Of a DNA stretch of 64,000 nucleotides, positions 35,721 through 45,206 are shown piece after piece (position 1 is the stretch's first letter; each line of letters begins with the position of its first letter). The notes under the pieces were generated by a model, which saw only the letters and a program-made list of their open reading frames with translations, ran no database searches and had not been told where the DNA came from. The stretch covers positions 5,084,001-5,148,000 of the forward strand of contig NZ_CP064031.1 in NCBI RefSeq assembly GCF_049532895.1, in the 5' to 3' direction. The translations under genes and the position numbers were made by a program. The DNA comes from Dyella_B acidisoli. GTDB lineage: Bacteria; Pseudomonadota; Gammaproteobacteria; Xanthomonadales; Rhodanobacteraceae.

Positions 35721-37451
35721 TCAGTAGGTGTAGATCCATTGCATGCCGGCGGTGGGGCGCCGGACCGGGAAACCGCGTGGCGTCTGCAGCGGCCACCCGG
35801 CAAACAGATCCCAGCTCAGGCCCCAGCGCGAACCGCGCACGCCCGTCACCACGCCGCTCAGGCTATGGCTTGCATAAGTGCTCGACACGTTGCCGCCGAC
35901 ATGGCCCACGTCCACGCCGCCGTACAGCGACAAGCCGCTGCCGCCCACTGGCAGGTTGAGCGTGTTGCGCCAGTACGCGCCGTGGTCACCGCCTAGTACG
36001 GTGTTGCCGTCGTAGCCGCGCACGGTGTAGCGGCCGCCGAGCGTGAGGTAATCCTCGGCATAGAGACGATCGCCGGTGGCTTGTGCATGCAATTCGGACA
36101 GCCACAACCAAGGCGTAGAGAACATTTGGAACGGCGTGCTGAGGCTCGCGTCGAATACGGCGAGCCCGTAACGATTCGTCGGGCCACCGTGTTCACTGGC
36201 CTGCCATTGCCCGCCCATCCACGGCACGCCCCAGCGATAAGCCAGGCGTAGATCCAATTGTGATGAACCGATGTAGCGGCGCTGTATCAACGCGAGTTCC
36301 GCAGCGCTCACCTTGCGGCGCTGTGTCTGGATTTCCACGCTGTCGATGTAGCTGTGTTCGTGGCGCGTGGTCATCGTCAGCTGCACCGAAGTGTGGCTGT
36401 GCTGATCCCGATGCAGCAGGCGCGTGGCGCTGAAGGCGGTGCTGCTGGAGCTGCCGGTATAAGCGAAGGTTTGCAGCGAGCCGAACACCGATTGCCGGTA
36501 GGCGTAACTGTTCGCGGCGAGGCTAAAGGTCCAGTCGCCCCACGGTACGCTGTAATTGAAGTTGTTGCCGTGCGTGCCTTTTGCGTGGTCGTAATCGCCC
36601 ACGCTGTGCGTGTAGCCGATGCTGAGCAGATCGTTGATGCCCAGCGGCTGATCCACCGCAAACGTCAGCCCACCTTGTTCCTTGCCGGTGTTGTACGCGC
36701 CGCTATCGTCGAGGCTGGCGATCAATCGCCAGGGCTTGCCGCGCGTGATGGTGAGCACCAGATCCGAGCTGCCCGGCTGTGTGCCGGGAGCGATATCGAT
36801 CTTCGCATCTTGCGAGGGCACGCGCTTGAGCTGTTCCAGCCCTTGTTCGATGGCGCGCAGGTTCAACACATCGCCAGGACGAATCGGCAAGGCACTCTGC
36901 CAATCGGCCTTGGCCGAACCCGGCGCGAAACGCACCGCGCCCAGCGTGCCAGCAAGCAGCACCACACGCAGATGGCCGATGGCGAGGTTCTGCTCCGGAA
37001 TGACCACGCGACTGGTGATGTAGCCGCGCGCCAGCAGCAAGTCGGACGTGCGATGCGCAAGCAGACGCAAACCTTCCTGGCCGATGCATTGGCTGCGATA
37101 GGCATCGAGGTACTTCTGCACGAAACCGAATTCGTGCACGTGCGCGCCTTCCAGCGCGATTGCATCGATGTGAAAGCACGGCGTTTCCGCCGGCACCGTG
37201 GTGATGTGATAGTCGGTCTGCTGACCGGTTTGCAGGCGCACGTCAGGCGCCGTGCGCAAAGCTTCGCGCTGTTGCGCCTGCTTTTGCGCTTGCTCGCGCT
37301 GTGCCTGGTCGACTGCGGTGTTTTGCGCGCGGGCCACGGGCATATGACCCGCTGCCGCGACGATCAAAGTACACGTTGCCCACGTACGCCACATCGATGT
37401 GGCACGGCGTTCGGACGAACGCCGCGTAAATCCCCTGTTTCTACCGCGCAT
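35721..37451 (-). CDS. cdiB: TpsB/CdiB two-partner secretion outer-membrane transporter
   Basis: 576 residues. The N-terminal region contains a likely signal peptide beginning near MWRTWATCTLIVAAAGHMPV (a start 19 codons downstream of the ATG at 37451 is possible) and a Gln-rich helix (QAQREQAQKQAQQREAL), as in FhaC/ShlB proteins. POTRA domains span about residues 85-235 (FHIDAIALEGAHVHEFGFV; RVVLLAGTLGAVRF), then a ShlB-type barrel with the conserved loop-6 motif YTVRGYDG (VRGY) and a C-terminal aromatic (MQWIYTY). It exports the large TpsA/CdiA partner encoded 68 bp downstream, which follows in the same direction, so the two form an operon. The symbol follows from that arrangement. Confidence 0.93.
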   Translation of the reverse strand: MRGRNRGFTRRSSERRATSMWRTWATCTLIVAAAGHMPVARAQNTAVDQAQREQAQKQAQQREALRTAPDVRLQTGQQTDYHITTVPAETPCFHIDAIALEGAHVHEFGFVQKYLDAYRSQCIGQEGLRLLAHRTSDLLLARGYITSRVVIPEQNLAIGHLRVVLLAGTLGAVRFAPGSAKADWQSALPIRPGDVLNLRAIEQGLEQLKRVPSQDAKIDIAPGTQPGSSDLVLTITRGKPWRLIASLDDSGAYNTGKEQGGLTFAVDQPLGINDLLSIGYTHSVGDYDHAKGTHGNNFNYSVPWGDWTFSLAANSYAYRQSVFGSLQTFAYTGSSSSTAFSATRLLHRDQHSHTSVQLTMTTRHEHSYIDSVEIQTQRRKVSAAELALIQRRYIGSSQLDLRLAYRWGVPWMGGQWQASEHGGPTNRYGLAVFDASLSTPFQMFSTPWLWLSELHAQATGDRLYAEDYLTLGGRYTVRGYDGNTVLGGDHGAYWRNTLNLPVGGSGLSLYGGVDVGHVGGNVSSTYASHSLSGVVTGVRGSRWGLSWDLFAGWPLQTPRGFPVRRPTAGMQWIYTY

Positions 37452-37715
37452 GCCAACAACAACTCCTTGAAAAGCCGTCTCTAGCCCCTGTTCACCGCAT
37501 TCCTTAGTTCCTGCGGTCTATCGACGAGCCTTGTGCTGACATGGCCGGTCGGTACGCGCTTATTGTAGCGTGACGTGTGTCTCACTCCATCAGACTTTTC
37601 CCAGCGACAGCGCAACGCAAGGTTCGCGTAGGTTGACGGTGGATCCTAACGTTTGCGGTACTGATGCATGTCATGTTGGTGTGGTAAGGCCTGCGGCGCT
37701 TTCGGCCGCTGGAAC

Positions 37716-37789
37716 GTAGGTTGAGGTGCAAACCCCAACATCGCGATGTGTGCATGCATGGCAATGTTGGGGTTGTCATCCCAACCTGC
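37716..37789. repeat. AACCCCAACAT palindromic repeat, copy 4
   Basis: GTAGGTTGAGGTGCAAACCC pairs with GGGGTTGTCATCCCAACCTG around GCGATGTGTGCATGCATGGC. It is preceded at 37687-37705 by GGCCTGCGGCGCTTTCGGCC, a fragment also found in the large palindrome near 2040-2060. It lies between the divergent cdiB and beta-mannosidase genes. Confidence 0.85.
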
Positions 37790-37845
37790 GCATCGTGCAT
37801 GACCCTATTGCGATGCGGCATGCTTGCCCTCTAGCCAACTGCTAA

Positions 37846-37878
37846 TGTCCCTGATATAGATCGATCTAAACAGGGACA
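37846..37878. promoter_or_regulatory. Operator-like palindrome upstream of the beta-mannosidase gene
   Basis: TGTCCCTG (37846-37853) and CAGGGACA (37871-37878) form an 8-bp inverted repeat around the perfect palindrome AGATCGATCT (37858-37867). It lies 69 bp upstream of the mannosidase ATG, and a TATAAAT box follows at 37927-37933. A repressor or activator site is plausible, but no cognate regulator is encoded nearby. Confidence 0.45.
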
Positions 37879-37947
37879 TACCGCGATGTGTCGTCGCTCC
37901 TGCGCCAGCGCAGGATTCCATCACTCATATAAATACGGTTGAGCAGC

Positions 37948-40626
37948 ATGCTTGAACGAATCCGTTTGTCCGCGCGCGCACTGCGGCGTCTTCCGAAAAT
38001 CACCGCGCTGTCGCTGCTGCTGTTACCACTCGCGACCAGCGGCGCCTGGGCCCAGACCACCTCGCAAAATTTGGATAGTGGCTGGCGCTTCCGTCTGCAG
38101 GAAGGCGATGCGCATGCGAAGGAGCATCACGACGCCACGCGCTGGCATGCCGCGACGGTGCCTGGCACGGTGCAGACCGATCTGATGGCGGCCAAGCTGC
38201 TGCCGGATCCCTACTATCGTGACAACGAAGCTCGCGTGCAGTGGGTGGGCCTGTCCGACTGGCAGTACGAAACCACCTTTACGGTGGACAAAGCCACGCT
38301 CGCGCGCGACCACGTGGAACTGGTGTTCGACGGACTCGATACATTCGCGGACGTCTATCTCAACGGTCAGAAGCTGGTCTCGGCGGACAACATGTTCCGG
38401 CGTTGGCGGTTGCCGGCGAAAGCAGCGCTGCACGAAGGAAGCAATACGTTGCAGGTGCGGCTGTATTCGCCGATCAAACGCCTGCTGCCGTGGCTGCTCA
38501 AGCAGCCCTATGCGTTGCCCGGCGAATTCGATTCCGCTTTTGGTGACGAGCCCAAGGGTAAGCAGACGGCCAATTATGTGCGCAAGGCTGGCTATCAATA
38601 TGGCTGGGACTGGGGCCCGCGCATCGTTACCGAGGGTATCTGGCAACCGGTGCACCTGGATAGCTGGAACAGCTTGCGCGTGGATGATTTCCATGTGCGG
38701 CAGAACTACGTGAGCAGCGAGGCGGCACAAGTAGCTGCTCAGCTGGATGTGATCGCCGACAGCAGCAAGACATTGCACGTCAGCGTGGACGCGATCGATC
38801 CGGATGGACAGACAGCGGCACACGTGGAGCAAGACGTGACGGTCGATCCCGGCAGCAATGCAGTCAGCGTGCCGTTGCGTATCGCGCATCCCAAGCGCTG
38901 GTACCCGGTCGGCTACGGCTCGCAGGACATGTATACGTTCAAGGTCAGCGTGCGCGACGGCAGCAATGAGTTGTACAACATGCAGCGCGCGACCGGTCTT
39001 CGCACTGTGGAACTCCGCCGCGAAAAGGATGCCTGGGGCCGAAGCTTCGCGTTCTTGATCAACGGTATTCCGGTGTTCGCCAAGGGCGCGGACATGATTC
39101 CGTTCGACAGCTTTCCACCGCGCGCAACCGATGCGCAAATGAAGCGTGTGCTGCAGTCGGCGCGCGACGCAAACATGAATGCGGTGCGCATTTGGGGCGG
39201 CGGTTATTACATGCCGGATTCGTTCTACGAGATGACCGATCGGCTCGGCCTGATGGTGTGGCAGGACTTCATGTTCGGCGGCGCGATTCCGCCGAGCGAT
39301 ACTGCTTTCGTTGAGAACACGAAACAGGAAGCCATCGAACAAGTGAAGCGCTTGCGAGATCATCCCAGCATCGTCTTGTGGTGCGGCAACAACGAAGTGC
39401 AGACCGGCTGGGATTCCTGGGGCGATCGCGTGGCGCTGAAGAAGGCGATCTCGGGCGATGAGCGCGAGAAGCTGGTGATCGGCATGGTGAACCTGTTCAG
39501 CAATACGCTTCGCAATGTGGTCACCGAATACGATCCCAGCGTGCCGTACTGGGCCAGCACGCCGAGCACGGATTACGAGGGCCCGGCGAACGTGCCGGAC
39601 GATGGCGATTACCACTATTGGAACGTGTGGTCCGGCGAAGCGAAGCCGGTCACCGAATACCTCAACATTGCGCCGCGCTTTCAGTCCGAATATGGGCTGC
39701 AGTCTTTCCCTGAAATGCGCACGATCCGCGCATTTGCCGACCAGAGCGATCTGCAGCCGGAGTCGCCCGTGATGCGCGCGCATCAGAAATTCGACAGCGG
39801 CAACGGCAACAAGCGCTTGCTGTTGTACATCACGCGCAGCTATGGCGAGCCAAAGGATTTTGCTTCGTTCGTTTATCTGAGCCAAGTGATGCAGGCCGAG
39901 GGCATCCAGCTCGCCGCCGAGCATCTGCGCGCGTCGCGCCCGCAGGCAATGGGTTCGATGTATTGGCAGCTCAATGATGTATGGCCCGGAGCATCGTGGG
40001 CGAGCATCGACTACTTCGGTCGCTGGAAGGCACTGCAATACCATGCGCGGCGATTCTATGCGCCGCTAATGATCGCAGCATTACGCAACAACGGCACGAC
40101 GACTGTGTCGCTGGTTTCGGATCGCACGGCGCCGGCAACGCTGCATTGGCGCATGCGCACGATGGATTTCTCCGGCAAGGTGCTGAGCGAGCATCAGGAG
40201 TCGGCCGATCTGCCTGCGCTGAGCAGCACGAAGGTGGCTGCTTATTCCGACGCGCAGTTGCTCAACGGGGCGGATACTCACACAACGTTCGCGGTGTTCG
40301 AATTGTTGGATGGCGACAAGGTCGTGTCGCGTAATCTGGTGTTCTTTGATGAAGCCAAGACGCTGGCCTTGCCTGTGCCGCAAGTCCATACCTCATTCGA
40401 TGCGGGTTCGGATGGCTATACGTTGACGTTGAGCAGCGACAAGCTTGCACGCAACGTGTGGATTTCCTTCGGCGATCTGGATGCGGAGGTGTCGGACAAT
40501 GCGTTTGATCTGTTGCCGGGGCAGAGTGTGACGGTGACGGTGCGTAGCAAGGTTGCGCTGGATAAGTTGAAACGGGCTTTGTTGGTGCAGGATTTGGCGG
40601 GTGTGATGGCCAAGCCGCATAGCTGA
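37948..40626 (+). CDS. Secreted GH2 beta-mannosidase
   Basis: 892 residues from the ATG at 37948. A signal peptide is visible (ITALSLLLLPLATSGAWA). The domain order is the N-terminal jelly-roll (WRFRLQEGDAHA...FDGLDTFADVYLNGQKLVSA), immunoglobulin-like domain and TIM barrel. The acid/base Glu is E483 in WCGNNEVQTGW and the nucleophile is E581 in FQSEYGLQSFP, both as in GH2 beta-mannosidases; FAKGADMIPFD and VWQDFMFGGA are further family signatures. It cleaves non-reducing-end beta-mannosides, including the core Man-beta-1,4-GlcNAc of N-glycans or mannooligosaccharides. The GH125 gene follows 202 bp later on the same strand, suggesting a joint role. Confidence 0.93.
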   Translation: MLERIRLSARALRRLPKITALSLLLLPLATSGAWAQTTSQNLDSGWRFRLQEGDAHAKEHHDATRWHAATVPGTVQTDLMAAKLLPDPYYRDNEARVQWVGLSDWQYETTFTVDKATLARDHVELVFDGLDTFADVYLNGQKLVSADNMFRRWRLPAKAALHEGSNTLQVRLYSPIKRLLPWLLKQPYALPGEFDSAFGDEPKGKQTANYVRKAGYQYGWDWGPRIVTEGIWQPVHLDSWNSLRVDDFHVRQNYVSSEAAQVAAQLDVIADSSKTLHVSVDAIDPDGQTAAHVEQDVTVDPGSNAVSVPLRIAHPKRWYPVGYGSQDMYTFKVSVRDGSNELYNMQRATGLRTVELRREKDAWGRSFAFLINGIPVFAKGADMIPFDSFPPRATDAQMKRVLQSARDANMNAVRIWGGGYYMPDSFYEMTDRLGLMVWQDFMFGGAIPPSDTAFVENTKQEAIEQVKRLRDHPSIVLWCGNNEVQTGWDSWGDRVALKKAISGDEREKLVIGMVNLFSNTLRNVVTEYDPSVPYWASTPSTDYEGPANVPDDGDYHYWNVWSGEAKPVTEYLNIAPRFQSEYGLQSFPEMRTIRAFADQSDLQPESPVMRAHQKFDSGNGNKRLLLYITRSYGEPKDFASFVYLSQVMQAEGIQLAAEHLRASRPQAMGSMYWQLNDVWPGASWASIDYFGRWKALQYHARRFYAPLMIAALRNNGTTTVSLVSDRTAPATLHWRMRTMDFSGKVLSEHQESADLPALSSTKVAAYSDAQLLNGADTHTTFAVFELLDGDKVVSRNLVFFDEAKTLALPVPQVHTSFDAGSDGYTLTLSSDKLARNVWISFGDLDAEVSDNAFDLLPGQSVTVTVRSKVALDKLKRALLVQDLAGVMAKPHS

Positions 40627-40643
40627 TCTGCGCCACGAACTGG

Positions 40644-40798
40644 TCCCCTCTCCCCTCCGGGGAGAGGGCTAGGGTGAGGGGACAATCTTGCGGGAAACTT
40701 CTCCTCGCACGCAGTACAAGTAACGGTTTCAAGTAATCACAACCTTTAGCGCAAGCCCCACCCCTCACCCCAACCCTCTCCCCGGAGGGGAGAGGGAG
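40644..40798. repeat. Paired CCCCTCCGGGGAGAGG palindrome
   Basis: CCCCTCTCCCCTCCGGGGAG at the left pairs with its near reverse complement CTCTCCCCGGAGGGGAGAGG at the right, about 100 bp apart. It is a diverged member of the GGGGAGGG REP class and fills most of the gap between the two mannosidase genes. Confidence 0.8.
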
Positions 40799-40828
40799 CC
40801 GGAGCCTCGCAAGGAGATGTTTTAAGCC

Positions 40829-42271
40829 ATGCTCACACGCCGCGATTTCCTCAAGCTTATTAGCACCGCCACCGCTGCAGGCATGGCCGGCTTCTCATTG
40901 CCGACATTGGCCAATAGTCAAGCCAGCTACACGAGCCAACGCCCTCCTCTGGCCAAACGCAAGTTCGTCAGCGAAGCCGTCGAACACCAACTTGCGAACG
41001 TCAAAGCTTCCATCGCTGATCCAAAACTTGCGTGGATGTTCGAGAACTGCTACCCCAACACGCTCGACACCACGGTGGAGCTCGGCACGCTCGACGGCAA
41101 GCCGGACACGTTCGTGATCACCGGCGATATCGATGCGATGTGGCTACGCGATTCTTCAGCCCAAGTGGTGCCCTATATTCCGCTGGCGAAGAACGACAAG
41201 GCACTGCAGCGACTGTTCCGCGGCCTGATCCGCCGCCAGGCACGCTGCATCCGCATCGACCCCTACGCCAACGCCTTCATGCCCGATCCGCATGCGCAGC
41301 CGCTGATATGGGCGCGTCACGATCTAACCGACATGAAACCCGGGGTAGGCGAGCGCAAATGGGAGATCGATTCGCTGTGCTATCCAATTCGCCTGGCGCA
41401 CAGCTATTGGCAGGCGACCGGCGACACCGAGCCGTTCGATGATGATTGGCGCGAAGCCATGCATTTGGTGCTCAAAACCTTCCGCGAGCAGCAGCGCAAG
41501 CAGGATAACGGGCCTTACCACTTCCAACGCACCTCGGAGGTGCCGACGGAAACGCAGATGCTCGGCGGCTACGGCAATCCTACTCGGCCGAACGGCATGA
41601 TCCATGCGATGTTCCGGCCATCAGACGATGCTTGCACGTACCCCTTGTTCGTGCCGGCCAATTTGTTTGCCGTGCTCAGCCTGCGCCAACTCGCGCAAAT
41701 GAGTCGCGCATTACACAAAGATGCAGAGTTCGCCGGGGAATGCGAAGCGCTGGCGAATGAAGTGGAACAGGCCGTGCACAAAGATGGCCGTATGCACGAT
41801 GCCGAAGGCCACGAGTTTTGGGCCTATGAAATTGACGGTTTCGGCAACCAGGTTTTCATGGACGACGCCAACGTGCCCAGCCTGCTCGGCCTGCCGTACC
41901 TTGGCTGCTGCGATCGCAACGATCCGCTGTATCGCCATACGCGCGAACTCGTGTGGAGCCCACGCAATCCGTATTTCTTCCGTGGCAAGGCTGCCGAAGG
42001 TATCGGCGGTCCGCATGAAGGGCTGCGCATGATCTGGCCGATGTCGATCATGATGTATGCGCAAACCAGCCGTGATGTTGCCGAGGTGCGGCAATGTTTG
42101 AAGTGGCTGCGTGATACGGATGCGGGCACCGGGTTCATCCATGAGACCTTCGATCAGGATGATCCGAAGCGCTTCACACGCAGCTGGTTTGCGTGGGCGA
42201 ATACATTGTTCGGCGAGTTGATTATTGATGTGCAGCAGAGATATCCGGCTTTGCTGCGCAGCGAGCTTTGA
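40829..42271 (+). CDS. GH125 exo-alpha-1,6-mannosidase with Tat signal
   Basis: 480 residues; the ATG at 40829 follows AAGGAG 12 bases upstream. The N-terminus RRDFLKLISTATAAGMAGF is a twin-arginine signal followed by an A-x-A-like site near TLANSQA, so the folded enzyme is exported. The body is the (alpha/alpha)6 GH125/DUF1237 fold: TFVITGDIDAMWLRDSSAQV, KWEIDSLCYPIRLAHSYWQA, GMIHAMFRPSDDACTYPLFV and FRGKAAEGIGGPHEG. Characterised GH125 enzymes remove alpha-1,6-linked mannose, as found in yeast mannan and N-glycans. With the GH2 enzyme upstream it forms a small mannan/N-glycan degrading unit. Confidence 0.93.
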   Translation: MLTRRDFLKLISTATAAGMAGFSLPTLANSQASYTSQRPPLAKRKFVSEAVEHQLANVKASIADPKLAWMFENCYPNTLDTTVELGTLDGKPDTFVITGDIDAMWLRDSSAQVVPYIPLAKNDKALQRLFRGLIRRQARCIRIDPYANAFMPDPHAQPLIWARHDLTDMKPGVGERKWEIDSLCYPIRLAHSYWQATGDTEPFDDDWREAMHLVLKTFREQQRKQDNGPYHFQRTSEVPTETQMLGGYGNPTRPNGMIHAMFRPSDDACTYPLFVPANLFAVLSLRQLAQMSRALHKDAEFAGECEALANEVEQAVHKDGRMHDAEGHEFWAYEIDGFGNQVFMDDANVPSLLGLPYLGCCDRNDPLYRHTRELVWSPRNPYFFRGKAAEGIGGPHEGLRMIWPMSIMMYAQTSRDVAEVRQCLKWLRDTDAGTGFIHETFDQDDPKRFTRSWFAWANTLFGELIIDVQQRYPALLRSEL

Positions 42272-42275
42272 TTTT

Positions 42276-42347
42276 GTAGGTTGGGGTGCAAACTCCAGCA
42301 TCCCCATGCTATGCCACAGACGGTGTTGGGTTTTCATCCCAACTTAG
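42276..42347. repeat. AACCCCAACAT palindromic repeat, copy 5 (diverged)
   Basis: GTAGGTTGGGGTGCAAACTC at the left and GGTGTTGGGTTTTCATCCCA ACTTAG at the right. It begins four bases after the GH125 stop codon. The remaining 42348-42672 has no gene and presumably holds the promoter of the kinase operon. Confidence 0.8.
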
Positions 42348-42672
42348 ACGGCTGAGGGGCGTGGTGGTCAGCAGATTAGGTAGCGTGCTGACCGACTTCC
42401 AAGGGCTTCTGCGCGAAAGGCCTTGAATAAAAACCGGTGTCAGCCTTCTCTGGTGCATTCGCAGAATATGCATCGACCCTACACATATCCTTCACAAGGA
42501 TTTCACGGGCTAGACGGTGGGATCGATCCAATAGAGAGCCTTAGACGTCAGCGAGTTAGGGCACCTCTTCACACGCTTTCATCTCTGGCGATTAGGGATA
42601 ACATGCGGTTCTACTGCGCCATCCCGCGCACAGGGAAAAAAACATAGCGGGTTACTAGGGGGAGGGGGAGCC

Positions 42673-44820
42673 GTGTTGAAACGACTTATTCCGGCCGGCA
42701 GGGTGACCAGTATTGGAGGGATTTTTCTCCTCCTTGTCAGCTTGCCTTTGCTCGCGAAGTCTTCGACGGCAGGCACTTCTGCGAAAGTCGACACGTTGCT
42801 GAGCAACGGCTATCTGATCGGTGCGTTGGTGGTGTTGCTGCTGATACTGGCCACGTGGCTTGTGTATATGCAGTGGCGCTTTCATGTGATGCGGACAAAG
42901 ATGCTCGGGAGTGTTCGTCTGCTCGACGACATCTTTCAACATTCCAATGTGGCAATGAAAGTGAAGGATCGGGATGGCCACATCCTGCGCATCAATGACG
43001 CTGCCGCCAAACTCATGGGTCGGCCCGCCAACGATTTGGTCGGCAACACGATCGACGTTGTAGCCACGCCGGAAACCATCGCCTTGATACGCCAACACGA
43101 TCACGAAGTGATCGAAAGACGGCACGTTACGGCCCGCGAGGAACAAGTCGATTACCTTGGCGGTTCCCACAGGCTTCTTACAACACGCTTTCCCATTACC
43201 GACGCACACGACGCCGTGGCCGGTGTAGGCGTGATTTCGATGGACATCACGGACCGCGTGCAAATGGAACAGGCTTTGCGCCTGACCAAGGCGGAGGCGG
43301 AGGCCGCCAATCAGGCCAAGTCGCTGTTCCTCGCAAACATGAGCCATGAGTTGCGCACGCCACTTAATAGCATCATCGGTTTGAGTGAACTGACGTTTGA
43401 ACAGGCCGAAGAGCGTGAAGACAACGAAACGGCCGAGATCATGCAGCGCGTTGTCAATGCCGGACGCCATCTGCTCTCCTTGATCAACGATATTCTGGAT
43501 ATCTCGCGGGTCGAATCCGGACGCATCGAACTTCACGCCGAAGTGGTTCACGTACAGACCCTGGTCGAAAGCGTGATCAATTCCATGCAGACACTGGCCA
43601 GAGCCAACGGCAATAAACTGCTATTGGAGGTTGCGCCCGGCGTGGGCATGGCCTGCGTTGACAGCACGCGGCTACGGCAGGTGGTACTCAACCTTATCGG
43701 CAACGCGATCAAATTCACCCGCAATGGCGAAGTGAAAGTGGCGCTTTCCAACCGCGGCGACCAATTGCATATCGCCGTTTCCGATACCGGTATTGGTATG
43801 ACCACTGAGCAAATGGAGCGCATTTTTGAACCGTTCGAGCAGGCCGATCGCTCCATTTCGCGACGTTTCGGCGGCTCCGGACTGGGCCTTACCATCTCGC
43901 GGCAGCTGCTGGGCTTGATGCGCGGACGCATCGACGTCACCAGTGACATTCAATCGGGTAGCGTATTTACCGTGACGGTGCCGGTGGGCGACGTCGATAA
44001 CCCCGAGGTTCGACCCTTGACCAAGGGTGCTCCACCCGCTCACGGGCGTAATCCTGTGGTGCTGATCGTGGACGACGATCCCGATGCGTGCGACCTGGTC
44101 CGTAATGCTTTACAGCGCAATGGCATCAACGTGGTCGCCGCTTCATCCGGCCAGGAAGCGCTTGCCCTCACACGCTCGCTGCGACCAGCGGTCATGGTGC
44201 TGGATATTCTGCTTGGCGATATGACCGGATGGGATGTGCTCGCTGCCATACGTGCTGATCCGGAACATGCCGAATTGCCGGTCATTCTCTGCACGGTCAC
44301 AGATCCGGACCAACGCACCGGCGTGCTTGGCGTGGTTGAACATCTCACAAAGCCCTTTGACCGCGATCACCTGAGTCGCCTGGTGCAACGTTTCGTGGGC
44401 AGCCCGAAGAGCAGCTCTCTGCTGGTCGTGGATGATGATGATTTCTATCGCGACTCGATTGCCAACGTGCTTCGCCAAGCAGGACACAAGGTGGATACAG
44501 CACCCAATGGCGAGCACGCTCTGAACATCATGCGTAACAGTCCGCCTGATCTGCTGCTGCTGGACATGATCATGCCCGGCATGGACGGCCTGGCGGTGAT
44601 CGAAGCCATGCGTATTGATCCAACACTGGCCCCCGTGCCCATCATGCTGGTCACAGCGGCAGACATTACACCGGAAGTGTCGCGGAATTTGTACGAACGC
44701 GCTGTGTTGCTGGTCCGCAAGGGCGAGGCTGATCTCGCGGACGTCGTGCGCGAGGTACACCGTCTGCTGGATCGGTTGCAGATACCGACGAACGAGAGGG
44801 AGGTGAAACAAGCGACATGA
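42673..44820 (+). CDS. Hybrid sensor histidine kinase (2 TM, PAS, HisKA, HATPase, two receivers)
   Basis: 715 residues from the GTG at 42673, which has the strong GGAGGGGGAG just upstream. Two hydrophobic segments (residues about 14-29 and 46-65) anchor it in the inner membrane with only a short loop between. A PAS domain (residues about 83-195, DIFQHSNVAMKVKDRDGHIL) precedes the HisKA H-box SHELRTPLN with H225, the N-box region (LRQVVLNLIGNAIKF), and G-boxes SDTGIGM and RRFGGSGLGL. Two receivers follow: VVLIVDDDPDACD with acceptor in VMVLDILLGDMTG, and LLVVDDDDFYRD with acceptor in LLLLDMIMPGMDG. No Hpt domain. Its stop overlaps the next start by 4 bp. Confidence 0.95.
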   Translation: MLKRLIPAGRVTSIGGIFLLLVSLPLLAKSSTAGTSAKVDTLLSNGYLIGALVVLLLILATWLVYMQWRFHVMRTKMLGSVRLLDDIFQHSNVAMKVKDRDGHILRINDAAAKLMGRPANDLVGNTIDVVATPETIALIRQHDHEVIERRHVTAREEQVDYLGGSHRLLTTRFPITDAHDAVAGVGVISMDITDRVQMEQALRLTKAEAEAANQAKSLFLANMSHELRTPLNSIIGLSELTFEQAEEREDNETAEIMQRVVNAGRHLLSLINDILDISRVESGRIELHAEVVHVQTLVESVINSMQTLARANGNKLLLEVAPGVGMACVDSTRLRQVVLNLIGNAIKFTRNGEVKVALSNRGDQLHIAVSDTGIGMTTEQMERIFEPFEQADRSISRRFGGSGLGLTISRQLLGLMRGRIDVTSDIQSGSVFTVTVPVGDVDNPEVRPLTKGAPPAHGRNPVVLIVDDDPDACDLVRNALQRNGINVVAASSGQEALALTRSLRPAVMVLDILLGDMTGWDVLAAIRADPEHAELPVILCTVTDPDQRTGVLGVVEHLTKPFDRDHLSRLVQRFVGSPKSSSLLVVDDDDFYRDSIANVLRQAGHKVDTAPNGEHALNIMRNSPPDLLLLDMIMPGMDGLAVIEAMRIDPTLAPVPIMLVTAADITPEVSRNLYERAVLLVRKGEADLADVVREVHRLLDRLQIPTNEREVKQAT

Positions 44821-45206
44821 CCACCCTGCTCTACGTCGAGGACGATGACGATAACGCCTTCATGCTGGGTCGGCGGTTGCAGCGGCACGGTATCCAGATA
44901 CGTCACGTCGAAGATGGGGAAAAGGCGTTGATTGCCGCGGTCTGGAAGCGCCCTGACGCGGTGCTTTTGGACATCAATCTGCCCGGCATCAGCGGGTTGG
45001 AGGTCTTGCAGAAACTGCGCACCAATCCACTCACCCGCGACGTGCCAGTGATTGTGCTCTCTGCGCATGTGATGGAGGACGACATCCTCAACGCCATGCA
45101 AGCAGGTGCCAATGCATTTGTTCCCAAACCGATCGACTTTCGGCAACTGCTCGATGCCTTGCAACGCGTCATCAAGCGCGACAGCCTGGAGGACAGTACA
45201 TCGTGA
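44817..45206 (+). CDS. Single-domain response regulator
   Basis: 129 residues consisting of one receiver: acidic patch in LLYVEDDDDNAFM, phospho-acceptor Asp in AVLLDINLPGISG, Ser in VLSAHVMEDD and Lys in FVPKPIDF. The ATG overlaps the kinase stop (ATGA), so it is translationally coupled and almost certainly takes part in the same phosphorelay. The lack of an output domain suggests it passes phosphate or contacts a partner. Confidence 0.93.
   Translation: MTTLLYVEDDDDNAFMLGRRLQRHGIQIRHVEDGEKALIAAVWKRPDAVLLDINLPGISGLEVLQKLRTNPLTRDVPVIVLSAHVMEDDILNAMQAGANAFVPKPIDFRQLLDALQRVIKRDSLEDSTS

Noticed and set aside
38023..40044. 673-codon minus-strand open frame opposite the beta-mannosidase
   Set aside because: The plus strand encodes a complete GH2 enzyme with catalytic residues; the antisense frame has no recognisable domain.
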